Below are positions 1-8,129 of a DNA stretch of 45,031 bases, one piece after another. The notes beneath the pieces are model-generated. The model was not told the origin of the DNA and did not search any database. It saw only the letters and a program-made list of their open reading frames with translations. The stretch is taken from the NCBI RefSeq assembly GCF_000213975.1, contig NZ_GL892076.1, positions 548,219-593,249 of the forward strand. The letters are read 5' to 3'. The position numbers and the translations under genes are program-made. The stretch's first letter is position 1. Each line of letters begins with the position of its first letter. The DNA is from Centipeda periodontii DSM 2778. Lineage in GTDB: Bacteria > Bacillota > Negativicutes > Selenomonadales > Selenomonadaceae.

Positions 1-21
1 GCAACCGCCCTTTTTGTTTGC

Positions 22-1905
22 TCAAGATTGTGTGCGCCGCTCCTTCTCAAGATACACGAGGAGGACGGAGATATCGGCGGGCGAGACGCCGCTGATGCGT
101 GCTGCCTGTCCGATGGAGCGCGGGCGGATCGCGGCAAGTTTCTCCGCCGCCTCAAGACGCAGGCTCGTGATCGCTGCATAGTCGAGGGTCTTTGGGATAC
201 GGCGGCTCTCAAGGCGCTCCATGCGTGCGATCTGCTCCTGTTGCTTCTTTATATATCCATCATAACGCGCCATGATCTCGACTTCTTCCCTAACGTCGTC
301 GGGGATGTCAGGCAGATCAAAGAGCGGGGCGAGCACGTCATAGTTCCCCTCGCGCGAGAGGAGGGCAAAGAGGCTCATCGGTACGCGCAGGGGCTGAATA
401 CCCGCCCCCGCGAGGCGTGCCTCCGTCTCTGCGCTCGGGCTGAGCTTTGTGCTTTCAAGGAGATGCAGGGTCTCCTCGATGGCGTCCCGTTTTGCGGTAA
501 AACGCGCCCACCGCTCGTCGCTGACGAGTCCGATGGAGCGTCCCATCGGTGTGAGGCGCAGGTCGGCATTGTCCTGCCGGAGGATCAGGCGGTACTCGGC
601 GCGGCTCGTCATCATGCGATAGGGTTCGTCCGTGCCCTTCGTCACGAGATCGTCGATGAGGACGCCGATGTAGCCGTCGCTGCGGCGGAGCACGAGCGGT
701 TCCTCCCCTGCAATCTCCCGCACGGCATTCACTCCTGCGACAAGGCCCTGCGCCGCCGCCTCCTCATAGCCGCTCGTACCGTTCGCCTGTCCCGCCGAGT
801 AGAGTCCCACAATGTGCTTTACGGCAAGTGTCGCTTCCAGTTGGAGCGGGTCGAGGCAGTCGTACTCGATCGCATAGCCCGGGCGCATGATACGGGCGTG
901 CTCAAGTCCCGGGATCGTGGTGAGAAACGCCTCCTGCACATCCGTCGGCAGACTCGTGGACATGCCCTGCACGTAGATTTCGTTCGTGTGCAGTCCCTCG
1001 GGTTCGAGGAAGAGCTGATGACGGTCCTTGTCGGGAAAGCGCGCGATCTTCGTCTCGACGGACGGGCAGTAGCGCGGCCCGATGCCCTCGATGACACCGT
1101 TTGCCATCGGTGCACGGTGGAGATTCGCGCGGATGACTTCGTGCGTCGCCGCATTCGTATAGGTGAGATAGCAGGGCGTCTGCTCTCTTGGCATTTCCGT
1201 GGTCAAAAAGGAGAAGGCGGGCGCCGTCGGATCGCCCTTCTGTATGGATGTCTTTTCGAAGTCAATCGTGCGACGGTCCACGCGCGCGGGCGTCCCCGTC
1301 TTAAAACGCATCAGTTTCAGCCCAAGTGACTTGAGTGAATCCGAGAGCGCCATCGCGGGGCGCTGTCCGTTCGGGCCGCTGTCGTAGATGGTCTCACCGA
1401 GGATGATACGCCCGCGCAGATACGTCCCCGTGGCGAGGATGACGGCGCGCGCGGCAATCCGTTCGCCCGTTTCGCAGAGAACGCCCGTCACGCGCCTTGC
1501 GCCGCTGTCGCCCTCGGTGAGGAGCTCCGTCACAAGCAGCTGACGCACGTCGAGGTTTTCCGTGTTCTCAACCGTTTCCTTCATGATGCGCTGGTAGAGG
1601 AATTTGTCTGCCTGCATGCGCAGGGAGTGGACGGCAGGCCCCTTGCCCGTGTTCAGCAGTCGGCGCTGAATGCTCGCACGGTCCGCTGCGATGCCCATCT
1701 CTCCGCCAAGCGCGTCGATCTCGCGCACGAGGTGGCTCTTCCCGGGACCGCCGACGGACGGGTTGCACGGCATCATGGCAATGTTGTCGAGCGAGAGCGT
1801 GACGATGAGGGTACGGCGTCCCATGCGTGCCGCCGCAAGTGCCGCCTCGACGCCGGCATGTCCCGCACCGATCACAATGATATCATAGTTTGTAGTGTCG
1901 CTCAC
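22..1905 (-). CDS. mnmG: tRNA uridine-5-carboxymethylaminomethyl(34) synthesis enzyme MnmG
   Basis: The product works with MnmE to add a (carboxymethyl)aminomethyl group to U34 of tRNAs in the cytoplasm. The 627-residue length is normal for the family. The N-terminus carries the FAD dinucleotide motif [17 protein letters not shown] (about residues 13-29), followed by the family signature [17 protein letters not shown], and the C-terminus has the helical tRNA-binding part. The start is GTG at 1905, preceded by AAAGGAA. In most relatives mnmG lies directly behind mnmE; here mnmE is about 40 kb away at the other end of the window. Identification is secure. Confidence 0.97.
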   Translation of the reverse strand: MSDTTNYDIIVIGAGHAGVEAALAAARMGRRTLIVTLSLDNIAMMPCNPSVGGPGKSHLVREIDALGGEMGIAADRASIQRRLLNTGKGPAVHSLRMQADKFLYQRIMKETVENTENLDVRQLLVTELLTEGDSGARRVTGVLCETGERIAARAVILATGTYLRGRIILGETIYDSGPNGQRPAMALSDSLKSLGLKLMRFKTGTPARVDRRTIDFEKTSIQKGDPTAPAFSFLTTEMPREQTPCYLTYTNAATHEVIRANLHRAPMANGVIEGIGPRYCPSVETKIARFPDKDRHQLFLEPEGLHTNEIYVQGMSTSLPTDVQEAFLTTIPGLEHARIMRPGYAIEYDCLDPLQLEATLAVKHIVGLYSAGQANGTSGYEEAAAQGLVAGVNAVREIAGEEPLVLRRSDGYIGVLIDDLVTKGTDEPYRMMTSRAEYRLILRQDNADLRLTPMGRSIGLVSDERWARFTAKRDAIEETLHLLESTKLSPSAETEARLAGAGIQPLRVPMSLFALLSREGNYDVLAPLFDLPDIPDDVREEVEIMARYDGYIKKQQEQIARMERLESRRIPKTLDYAAITSLRLEAAEKLAAIRPRSIGQAARISGVSPADISVLLVYLEKERRTQS

Positions 1906-1966
1906 GTAATGATTTCCTTTGTTTTTATCACATGAATCATGTTATCGTTTTGATATAATCGCAGGT

Positions 1967-2449
1967 CTAAGACCGATCGTCAACGCTAAAGTCTACAGGC
2001 ACGGCGCTGAGGTCGGTTTCCATACGCCGCCATTTGACCCCCGCGGAGTCAAACATGCGCTTGGAGATCTTTATCGCATCCAGAGCCGCATATTTGTCCG
2101 AAAGGTAGACGACCTCGCGGATGCCGCTCTGGATGATCGCCTTGCAGCATTCGTTGCACGGGAAGAGCGAGACGTAGATGCGGCAGCCCTTGAGCGAGGT
2201 GCTCGCGTTGAGAATGGCGTTGAGTTCTGCGTGCACGACGTAGGGATATTTCTGCTCTGCAAAGTCGCCCGTCCGCCCCCACGGGTACTCGCGGTCGTCG
2301 CAGCCGTTCGGCATACCGTTGTACCCGACGCCGACGATGTGCTTGTCCTCGTTGACGATGCACGCGCCGACCTGCGTGTGCGGATCCTTGCTGCGGTAGG
2401 CGGAGAAGATCGCCACGCCCATGAAGTATTCGTCCCATGAGATGATCAT
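1967..2449 (-). CDS. dCMP deaminase (ComEB-like)
   Basis: Deoxycytidylate deaminase converts dCMP to dUMP, feeding thymidylate synthesis in the cytosol. The 160-residue product has the zinc-dependent deaminase signature: HAELNAI (catalytic Glu and first zinc ligand, about residue 74) and PCNECC (remaining zinc ligands, about residue 98). The N-terminal WDEYFM start is typical of the family. It lies just upstream of mnmG on the same strand with a 61-bp gap, so co-transcription is possible. The family also includes the ComEB proteins of competence operons, but no comEA/comEC neighbour is present. Confidence 0.9.
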   Translation of the reverse strand: MIISWDEYFMGVAIFSAYRSKDPHTQVGACIVNEDKHIVGVGYNGMPNGCDDREYPWGRTGDFAEQKYPYVVHAELNAILNASTSLKGCRIYVSLFPCNECCKAIIQSGIREVVYLSDKYAALDAIKISKRMFDSAGVKWRRMETDLSAVPVDFSVDDRS

Positions 2450-2465
2450 ACGTATTCCTCAATCC

Positions 2466-2494
2466 TTGCATAACATATGTTCGTTTGTTATAAT
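2466..2494 (+). promoter_or_regulatory. Promoter of type I toxin copy 1
   Basis: TTGCAT and a perfect TATAAT are separated by 17 bases. The transcript would start near 2501 and carry a roughly 50-nt leader ending in a hairpin that contains the ribosome binding site. Confidence 0.7.
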
Positions 2495-2550
2495 AGCAAA
2501 AGGCACTGATAGGCGCAGTGGTAACTCAGCCCCCGAAAGGGGGGATCGGT

Positions 2551-2619
2551 ATGGGAATCTACGAGTTTTTAGCATTTCTTGTAGTGTTTACCATATTAGT
2601 CTTATCCGTTAAACGATAA
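2551..2619 (+). CDS. Small hydrophobic type I-like toxin, copy 1
   Basis: A 22-residue peptide beginning MGIYEFLAFLVVF, with one hydrophobic stretch and a basic C-terminus (VKR), the layout of short holin-like/TxpA-like membrane toxins of Firmicutes. The G-rich ribosome binding site lies in the 3' arm of a C5-GAAA-G5 hairpin (about 2530-2544) and would be masked when the hairpin forms. The stop codon lies beside a strong hairpin (about 2625-2662) that also ends a convergent RNA. Three more copies in the window (2838, 11038, 29864) keep the same length and the YEFL motif while differing at other positions, which supports real coding. Toxicity is inferred from architecture. Confidence 0.72.
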   Translation: MGIYEFLAFLVVFTILVLSVKR

Positions 2620-2714
2620 ATGAGAAAGCCCCGCCTTGCGTCCTCAAAACAATAGGCGGGGTAATCTCTGCTTTAGCATTGGGGGCAACCGCTGAGCGGC
2701 AGTGCCCTTTTTCT
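2618..2714 (-). ncRNA. Antisense RNA antitoxin candidate, copy 1
   Basis: A convergent promoter, read on the minus strand as TTGACG, 17 bases, TAAAAT (2744-2749 and 2721-2726), would start an RNA near 2714. It runs through the hairpin at 2625-2662 and stops in the T-rich stretch just inside the toxin 3' end. This is the 3'-overlap layout of TxpA/RatA-type modules. Its ends are estimates. Confidence 0.65.
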
Positions 2715-2752
2715 ATGCTTATTTTACTGCAATTCCGATCGTTCGTCAAGCA

Positions 2753-2781
2753 TTGCGCGACATACACTTGTTTGCTATAAT
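2753..2781 (+). promoter_or_regulatory. Promoter of type I toxin copy 2
   Basis: TTGCGC and TATAAT are separated by 17 bases. Its -35 lies 3 bp from the -35 of the copy-1 antisense promoter on the other strand, so the two modules have back-to-back promoters. Confidence 0.7.
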
Positions 2782-2837
2782 GAGAAAAGGCACTGATAGG
2801 CACAGTGGTGACTCAGCCCCCGAAAGGGGGGATCTGT

Positions 2838-2906
2838 ATGGAGACCTACGAGTTCTTGACGTTTCTTGTAGTGTTTACCATCTTAGTCTTATCCGTTAAA
2901 CGATAA
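2838..2906 (+). CDS. Small hydrophobic type I-like toxin, copy 2
   Basis: A 22-residue peptide starting METYEFLTFLVVF, nearly identical to copy 1 except near the N-terminus. It has the same C5-GAAA-G5 hairpin overlapping its ribosome binding site, the same 3' hairpin, and its own promoter. The tandem arrangement with copy 1 (287-bp period) shows a local duplication. Function is inferred from layout and from conservation of the peptide among four copies. Confidence 0.72.
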   Translation: METYEFLTFLVVFTILVLSVKR

Positions 2907-2907
2907 A

Positions 2908-2998
2908 TGAGAAAACCCCGCCTTGCGTCCCTAAAACAATAGGCGGGGAATCTCGTCATATGTCAGGGGCAACCGCTGAGCGGCAGTGCCCTTTTTCT
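2908..2998 (-). ncRNA. Antisense RNA antitoxin candidate, copy 2
   Basis: A minus-strand promoter TTGACG (3028-3033), 17 bases, TAAAAT (3005-3010) would start an RNA near 2998. The RNA begins with a G/C-rich hairpin and ends in the CCCCGCC...GGCGGGG hairpin next to the copy-2 stop codon. Confidence 0.65.
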
Positions 2999-3042
2999 AT
3001 GCTTATTTTACTTCAATTCGCGCAGTTCGTCAAGCGTTGCGC

Positions 3043-4173
3043 TCACTTCACGAAGATTCCGCGATAGAGGCGCGGGCTGCGCACGCCCGGCTTGATCTCG
3101 CCGCTGATGGAGTAGAGTGCGCCCTTTGCCATGACGAGTGCCTCACCGCAGGGTGCGGGGAACGGCAGCTGTCCGACGGTGCGCCATGCGTCGGTCTTGG
3201 CGTTGTAGACGAGGATGTCGCGATTCCAATGGTAGTCCTCGGGGGACATGGTGAAGTAGTGGGCGCGGAATGCGTCCTTTTCCTCGCCTTGCAGGGTGTT
3301 TAGATTGGAAACTGCCCAGTTGTAGATCTCATGGTTAAAGCCGCCGACGACCAGCATTTCGTCCGCATTGAGACGCACAGAACGCGCACCGAGGAGCGAG
3401 ACGGGCGTGCCGTCCACGTTCGGCCCCTTGACCTCTGTCCACGCGCGCGTCTTCGGATCGTAGGCATAGCCGTCCGTGTACGCTACGTTCGCGCCGCCGC
3501 TGAATACATAGAGCCGCCCACCGAGGAACTCCGCAACGGACTGCTCGCGTGCCTCGCCGGGGAAGTCGGGCAGTGCGGTGAGCGCTCCCGTCCGTACATC
3601 GTAGGTGTAGAACTTCTTGCTGAGTGTGCCGTCCTGCTTGCCGCCGCCGAGGTACACTGTGCCTTTGTCATAGGCGGCGACACCGTTCTGGAGGGCAAAG
3701 GGCAGGGCGGGCAGCGTCTCTGTGTGGAGTTTCCCGTTCGGCGCGGTGAGGCGTGTCACTGCACGCGCCCCCGTCTCGTCGGTACTGCCGCCGAAGTAGA
3801 GCACGCCGTCCGGTGTCGTCACGGATACGCCGTAGCCGACGGGGTACGGCATCTGCGCGTGATCTGCCTCGGTGAGCCCTGCTGCCGTGGCGCGCAGGAC
3901 GTAGATGTCGGGATAGGTCACCTTTGCCCCGCCCGTGAGCGGCCCGCCATCGGGGAAGTTCGCGCCGCCTCCGACGATGATGCAGTCGCCGAACGTCCCC
4001 TGTACGAGACCCGCAACGCCGATGTTCTCCGCGTATCCTGCGGCGGGTGAGAGTGTGCCGACCGACTGCCACGCGATCGCCGGTGTGCCGACCTCGGCGG
4101 GCGCGGCTGCAGCCGTGAGCGGGGCAAGGGCGATGAGTGCCGCGAGCGCGGCGTGACGGAATGAACGAGTCAT
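3043..4173 (-). CDS. Exported cyclically permuted mutarotase, NanM-like
   Basis: A 376-residue Kelch-type beta-propeller protein of the cyclically permuted mutarotase/N-acetylneuraminate epimerase group. NanM speeds alpha/beta anomer conversion of sialic acid outside the cytoplasm. The N-terminus from MTRSFRHAALAAL is a signal peptide (basic start, Ala/Leu core, AAAA region at about residues 20-24). Kelch-like segments with GG turns follow (IIVGGGANF, LYFGGSTDE, VYLGGGK, LYVFSGGAN, MLVVGGFNH). The start was chosen for the AAAGGAGG site upstream of 4173; a longer frame to 4275 runs into a repeat element. It stands alone, about 14 kb from the sialate cluster, which makes a role in that pathway likely but not certain. 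Confidence 0.85.
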   Translation of the reverse strand: MTRSFRHAALAALIALAPLTAAAAPAEVGTPAIAWQSVGTLSPAAGYAENIGVAGLVQGTFGDCIIVGGGANFPDGGPLTGGAKVTYPDIYVLRATAAGLTEADHAQMPYPVGYGVSVTTPDGVLYFGGSTDETGARAVTRLTAPNGKLHTETLPALPFALQNGVAAYDKGTVYLGGGKQDGTLSKKFYTYDVRTGALTALPDFPGEAREQSVAEFLGGRLYVFSGGANVAYTDGYAYDPKTRAWTEVKGPNVDGTPVSLLGARSVRLNADEMLVVGGFNHEIYNWAVSNLNTLQGEEKDAFRAHYFTMSPEDYHWNRDILVYNAKTDAWRTVGQLPFPAPCGEALVMAKGALYSISGEIKPGVRSPRLYRGIFVK

Positions 4174-4200
4174 ATCATTTCCTCCTTTTGTATCGGGGCA

Positions 4201-4361
4201 TAGGAAGCGCGGATACACGCAGTCCCCATCATCTTGGCGCATATTTTCACCTGTGCTGCGCTGTCGATCCATCACATAGCCCTCGCTATGCGCCCGACCG
4301 ATCTCTCTGACGGGAAAAATCTACGCCAATCTGACGGACTTCATGTTATCGGTAATTCCTA
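4201..4361. mobile_element. MITE-like element, copy A
   Basis: A 161-bp element bounded by TAGGAA...TTCCTA, related to the copy at 17877-18041. Both share the blocks GAAGTCCGTCAGATTGGCG and a small CATAGC...GCTATG hairpin. This copy is in opposite orientation to the other and forms most of the 5' leader of the NanM-like gene. Its terminal inverted repeats have decayed compared with the second copy. Confidence 0.6.
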
Positions 4362-4387
4362 AAAATATTTTCTATTTTTACAAGGAA

Positions 4388-4416
4388 ATGATAGCATATT
4401 TGATGATAAAATTCAA
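4388..4416 (-). promoter_or_regulatory. Promoter of the NanM-like gene
   Basis: On the minus strand TTGAAT, 17 bases, then TATCAT preceded by TGC (extended -10). Transcription would start near 4381, giving a leader of about 200 nt that contains the MITE-like element. Confidence 0.6.
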
Positions 4417-4432
4417 ATATTTTTCATATTAG

Positions 4433-4650
4433 GTTCTATGATAAATGTTACGGGAAAATGAGGACAGCGATGCTCCTAAGCAAACCCTAGTGGAGTAAGC
4501 GGGAAAAGGGTGCGGTACGCCCCGTCGGACTTCTTTCGTTCAAGCGTAGCGCGTTTAAGAAGTCCGGCGGTATTTGAGCGTACAAGCACACGAACGCTTG
4601 CGCAACTAAGTGTTTGCGTGGAGCATGCATGTTCGTGACATTTGACAAAG
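4433..4650. repeat. Dispersed hairpin repeat, copy 1
   Basis: A roughly 215-bp sequence sharing long blocks with 13030-13375 and, inverted, 20195-20380: AAGCAAACCCTAGTGGAG, a long stem whose arms here are GTCGGACTTCTT and AAGAAGTCCGGC, and GTTTGCGTGGAGCAT. It fills most of the gap between the flavoprotein gene end and the NanM promoter. No open frame is credible here. Confidence 0.7.
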
Positions 4651-4659
4651 ACCCTCATA

Positions 4660-6354
4660 TTATTCATGCGTGCGTTCTTCGGAACTTTCGTGCCGCGCCG
4701 TGATCGCGCCGTCCGTTTCGGTAACGATGATCCTCTTTTCCTCCGATTTCAGTGTGTCAGGGTGATCCGTGCGGTAGTGTGCGCCTCTGCTTTCCCGTCG
4801 GAGCAGAGCTGCTGTCAGAACTGCCGTCGCCGTCCGCAGCTGAGCGGACAAGCGGAGGGCTGCGGCGACATCCGCTGCAGCTGTCGCGGGGGCATTACGC
4901 TCCATTTCCTCCCGTGCGTCCGTGCAGAAGCGAATCGCCCGTATCAGCCCCTCTTCGCTGCGTGCGATCATGGCGTTCTCTGTCATCAGGCTGCGGAGAC
5001 GGCTGCGTATGGCGTGTGCGTCGGGGATGCTACGCGCGCGCAGGAGGATCTCATCGTCCGCAGCCATCGTGCCGCCCGCCTCTGTAGCGGCGGATTTGCC
5101 CGCGATCTCTCCGAACACCAGCCCGTTTGCACTGGACAGCCCGCCGATCCGATCCGCCCCGTGCATCCCGCCGGTCACTTCGCCGCAGGCATACAGGCCG
5201 GGGACATCCGTTGCGGCATCGCTGTCGATCACGATGCCGCCGTTCGCTGCATGGGCGTACATCCCAATTCGCACGGGATCGTTCGGGGTCAGCCCCTTTT
5301 TCTCGTGCAGCCAGTCGAAATAGGTCGCGATAAACTCAGGCGGATTTTGCTTCATCTCGTCCGAATAGCTCACATACGCCCCGCCGCTTTGCTCCGCGCG
5401 TGCAATGGCGAAGTCGACCGCGCGATCCGCGCCCGCAGAGGTAAACGGGCCGTGCGTGGATCGCTGCGCCAGCAGTGCGGCGCGGTTCGGCAGATGCGCC
5501 AAGATGTCGTTCCCGTCCGCGTCGCGGAACGTGGCAAAACGAAAGGTCTTTTCATTGAATACGGTCTTTGGCGCAGGGGAGAGGAAGCCGGGCATCATCT
5601 GCATGAACTCCATATTGATGAGCCGCGCCCCCGCCCGCAGTGCCAAGGCATGTCCCGTCCCCGTGACATCGGCGGTCGTGAGGCAGTTCTGAAACAGCCC
5701 GCTGTAGCCGCCCGTGGCGAGGACGACCGCCTTGCTGCGGATGGCGAGGAGGCGGTTCTTCGCCGCGAACACTGCGCCGCACACGCGTCCGCTGTGCTGA
5801 ACGAGTTCCAACGCCTCGTGATGGGGGCAGAGCCGCACCCCGTATTTCGCCAGCTCCTTTTGGAAGACGGCACGCATACGGGCGGCTTCCAGACCGTTCC
5901 AATTTCGCCGCTTGTGGTCAAAACAGGGGATAAACTCTTTTTCATCGGATTTTTCCGCCGTCCTCAGCCGGATGCCGCGTGCTTTCAGCGCGTTGATCGC
6001 GGGATTGATCTTGTGTACGAAGGTTTTGACGAGCGCGGGTGTCGTCATCCCCGCCCCGACCCGTGCAATGCTTGCGGCAAGGTCGTCCTCGTCCGCCGCG
6101 TCCACAGGACCGATCAGCCCCAGTCCCCATGTCCCCGGGAAAAAGCTGGAGCCGGAAAAGATCTCCGTACTGCTCGTGAGCACGACGGCGCAGCCCTCTT
6201 TTGCCGCCGCAATCGCCGCACAGATCCCGGCGATGCCCGCGCCGATCACCAGCACGTCGCAGTGGTCTTGGGATGGAACAATCATGTGGTCTTTCTCCTT
6301 CTTGTTCTCACGTCTACAGGAATCGTTAAGGTGGTCTTGGGATGGAACAATCAT
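4660..6354 (-). CDS. FAD-dependent oxidoreductase, fumarate reductase/aspartate oxidase family
   Basis: A 564-residue flavoprotein. The FAD-binding motif GAGIAG follows CDVLVI, and HGADRIGGLSSANGLVFGE plus RRESRGAHYRTD near the C-terminus are hallmarks of the succinate dehydrogenase/fumarate reductase flavoprotein and L-aspartate oxidase (NadB) superfamily. No iron-sulfur or membrane partner is adjacent, and no nadA or nadC, so the substrate cannot be assigned. The 5' end is odd: a 69-bp duplication gives two in-frame starts, 6354 and 6285, each with the same ribosome binding site and both reading MIVPSQDH. The second start gives a normal N-terminus just before the FAD fold. Confidence 0.82.
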   Translation of the reverse strand: MIVPSQDHLNDSCRRENKKEKDHMIVPSQDHCDVLVIGAGIAGICAAIAAAKEGCAVVLTSSTEIFSGSSFFPGTWGLGLIGPVDAADEDDLAASIARVGAGMTTPALVKTFVHKINPAINALKARGIRLRTAEKSDEKEFIPCFDHKRRNWNGLEAARMRAVFQKELAKYGVRLCPHHEALELVQHSGRVCGAVFAAKNRLLAIRSKAVVLATGGYSGLFQNCLTTADVTGTGHALALRAGARLINMEFMQMMPGFLSPAPKTVFNEKTFRFATFRDADGNDILAHLPNRAALLAQRSTHGPFTSAGADRAVDFAIARAEQSGGAYVSYSDEMKQNPPEFIATYFDWLHEKKGLTPNDPVRIGMYAHAANGGIVIDSDAATDVPGLYACGEVTGGMHGADRIGGLSSANGLVFGEIAGKSAATEAGGTMAADDEILLRARSIPDAHAIRSRLRSLMTENAMIARSEEGLIRAIRFCTDAREEMERNAPATAAADVAAALRLSAQLRTATAVLTAALLRRESRGAHYRTDHPDTLKSEEKRIIVTETDGAITARHESSEERTHE

Positions 6355-6368
6355 GTGGTCTTTCTCCT
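6262..6368. repeat. Direct repeat duplicating a translation start
   Basis: A 38-bp block occurs at 6262-6299 and again at 6331-6368, with a 69-bp period. Each copy holds ribosome binding site, ATG and the codons for MIVPSQDH. The spacing preserves frame, so both starts can be used. Confidence 0.9.
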
Positions 6369-6431
6369 CATTAGGACAGGCGCTCGGTCAGAGGGACGAC
6401 ACGCCCCCGCAGTTCGGCGTATGCTTTGCGT

Positions 6432-7109
6432 TTACACGAGGTCCACGCGCAGCACGCCGTCGATCTGGCGCAGGGTATCTACAATAAATGTAGGTTTCAG
6501 ATGCTCACCGTTATACACCTCGAAGTTGAGGTACACGCGCCGCTCGCCGACGGTCTCCGCCTCGTCCTCATCCGTCTTTACCTTGACGCCGCGCGAGCGC
6601 AGGTGGAGATCCTCGATGCAGGCGCTGATGCGCATGATCTGCCCCGGTCGATCGACGGTGTGGATGGAGAGCGAGAGCATGTGATCGTGGTCGACCCATG
6701 CGTCGAGGCGCGAGAGGTTGCCGAGGATCAAAAAGACGATCGCCGTCGTCACGCCCGCACTCAGATAAAAGCCCGCACCGACCGCGAGTCCCACACCTGC
6801 GACCACCCAGAGCGTCGCCGCCGTCGTGAGACCCGTGACCGTGAGCCCCTCCTTCATGATCGCGCCCGCGCCGAGAAAGCCGATGCCGCTTACCACCTGT
6901 GCCGCAAGCCGCGCAGGATCCGCATTCGTCTTCCCCTCGACGTGATCGTAGAGCGCCTGCGACATGAGCATGATCAGACACGATCCGAGCGCGACCAACA
7001 TATTCGTCCTGAGACCTGCCGACTTGTGTCGCATCTGACGCTCGTAGCCGATGATGCCGCCCATCGCGCAGGAAAGCACAAGACGCAGGCAGATTTCCCA
7101 TTCTTCCAT
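6432..7109 (-). CDS. MgtC/SapB family inner-membrane protein
   Basis: A 225-residue membrane protein. The first 140 residues hold hydrophobic helices with the family motifs GGIIGYERQ and GIGFLGAGAIMKEG. The last 85 residues form a soluble ACT-like regulatory domain. MgtC proteins are linked to growth at low magnesium and to membrane potential control; other members are simple membrane proteins of unknown role. The start at 7109 (MEEWEICL) has GAAGGGA upstream. A longer frame to 7175 would run into the DnaA-box cluster and is not preferred. Confidence 0.88.
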   Translation of the reverse strand: MEEWEICLRLVLSCAMGGIIGYERQMRHKSAGLRTNMLVALGSCLIMLMSQALYDHVEGKTNADPARLAAQVVSGIGFLGAGAIMKEGLTVTGLTTAATLWVVAGVGLAVGAGFYLSAGVTTAIVFLILGNLSRLDAWVDHDHMLSLSIHTVDRPGQIMRISACIEDLHLRSRGVKVKTDEDEAETVGERRVYLNFEVYNGEHLKPTFIVDTLRQIDGVLRVDLV

Positions 7110-7165
7110 CGGTAAAAATTCCCTTCTGTCTTTTATAATTTGATGAAATCCACAACCTGAGAAAG

Positions 7166-7434
7166 TTATCCACACCTGTGCAGAACTCTGTGGATAAAAT
7201 TGTTCAAAAGGCTGAAATCACCTTTATCCACATAGTTTTACACAGTGTGCATAATTTTTCCGAACGCTCTTCCATTTTCTGTGGATAATGTGGATAAAAC
7301 AGTGGATAACACCATATATTGAATAAAAAAATGCTCTGCATTCCATATTTTGTACTGTGGAGAAGTGTATTTATCCACAGTTTTGCAGGAAAGCACAGGG
7401 ATTATTTTGCACTGGATCGGTGCATTTATCCACA
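7166..7434. other. DnaA-box cluster distant from dnaA
   Basis: Seven exact 9-mer boxes (TTATCCACA or its complement) lie at 7166-7174, 7189-7197, 7224-7232, 7280-7288, 7289-7297, 7371-7379 and 7426-7434. TTTTACACA (7236-7244) and TGTGCATAA (7246-7254) also fit TTWTNCACA, and 7301-7309 has one mismatch. The 353-bp gap between the MgtC start and the CYTH stop contains nothing else I can name. Most leftward genes lie to the left and most rightward genes to the right. No DnaA-trio run was seen, so this looks like a DnaA-binding, titration or relict origin site. Confidence 0.85.
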
Positions 7435-7462
7435 ATATAAACCGATCGAAAATCGACTCCGT

Positions 7463-7936
7463 TCAGCACTCATCCGCTGTCCATGTATTGTAAGGACGTG
7501 CGATCAGAGCTGCGTTGTAGTACCGTTCCTCTCCCGTCACCTCCGCGCCAACCCATGTGGGACACACAAATTCCTCCGTCTCGGAGATCAGCTCAATTTC
7601 CGCAACAACGAGCCCTTTGTTCGCCCCGTGAAAAACATCCACCTCCCAGCGCTTTCCGGCAAACGGCTCCACATAGCGCGTCTTTTCCACAAGCGGAGGA
7701 TCGCAGAGCGCGAGCAGCTCGCGCGCCTCCTCCACGGGGATCTCGTACTCGTACTCAAGCCGTTTGGCGCCGCGCGTTTCCCCCTTGATCGTCAGGAATC
7801 CCTGTATACCTGCTATTCGGATTCGTACGATTCGCTTCGGATCACGTGAGAGATAGCCCTGAGCTATTTCAATACCGACGCCTGTCGGTCGAAAATCTTC
7901 CTTTACCTTGAATTTTCGTTCGATTTCCACGCCCAT
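7463..7936 (-). CDS. CYTH domain protein
   Basis: A 157-residue protein whose N-terminus MGVEIERKFKV carries the ExExK-type signature of the CYTH fold (adenylate cyclase CyaB/thiamine triphosphatase). Alternating charged strands follow, with RIRI, LTIKG and EYEYEIP, as expected for the tunnel that binds organic phosphates and divalent metals. Bacterial members often hydrolyse inorganic tripolyphosphate; the substrate here is unknown. Its transcript would run into the DnaA-box cluster. Confidence 0.87.
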   Translation of the reverse strand: MGVEIERKFKVKEDFRPTGVGIEIAQGYLSRDPKRIVRIRIAGIQGFLTIKGETRGAKRLEYEYEIPVEEARELLALCDPPLVEKTRYVEPFAGKRWEVDVFHGANKGLVVAEIELISETEEFVCPTWVGAEVTGEERYYNAALIARPYNTWTADEC

Positions 7937-7973
7937 GAAATCGCGTCCTTTCTAGATTCTATTGAAGAATATC

Positions 7974-8002
7974 TTGCATATTCCGTGCGTTTGCTATATA
8001 TT
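7974..8002 (+). promoter_or_regulatory. Promoter of the LCP gene
   Basis: TTGCAT, 17 bases, TATATT. The transcript would start near 8009 with a roughly 120-nt leader before the LCP start. Confidence 0.5.
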
Positions 8003-8129
8003 ATGTGATACTAGACGGATGGACTTATTCTATCAGTGCTCGTGCCCGAACGCAAGCCGGCGGCACTGAATACACGTCCGGCGGTAGGGAGCCTGTCTAA
8101 CACTAAGGGAGGAAAGGATCGATCCCACT

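Noticed and set aside
1-21. Possible edge of another toxin-antitoxin copy (GCAACCGCCCTTTTT)
   Set aside because: It resembles the antitoxin 5' block but only 15 bases are inside the window.
4642-6684. 680-codon open frame on the plus strand
   Set aside because: It lies antisense to the flavoprotein and MgtC genes, has no domain-like sequence, and reflects the high GC content.
7166-7434. The 7.2-kb DnaA-box cluster as the sole origin
   Set aside because: No DnaA-trio run was seen there, while the dnaA-dnaN gap has one; kept as an auxiliary or relict site.
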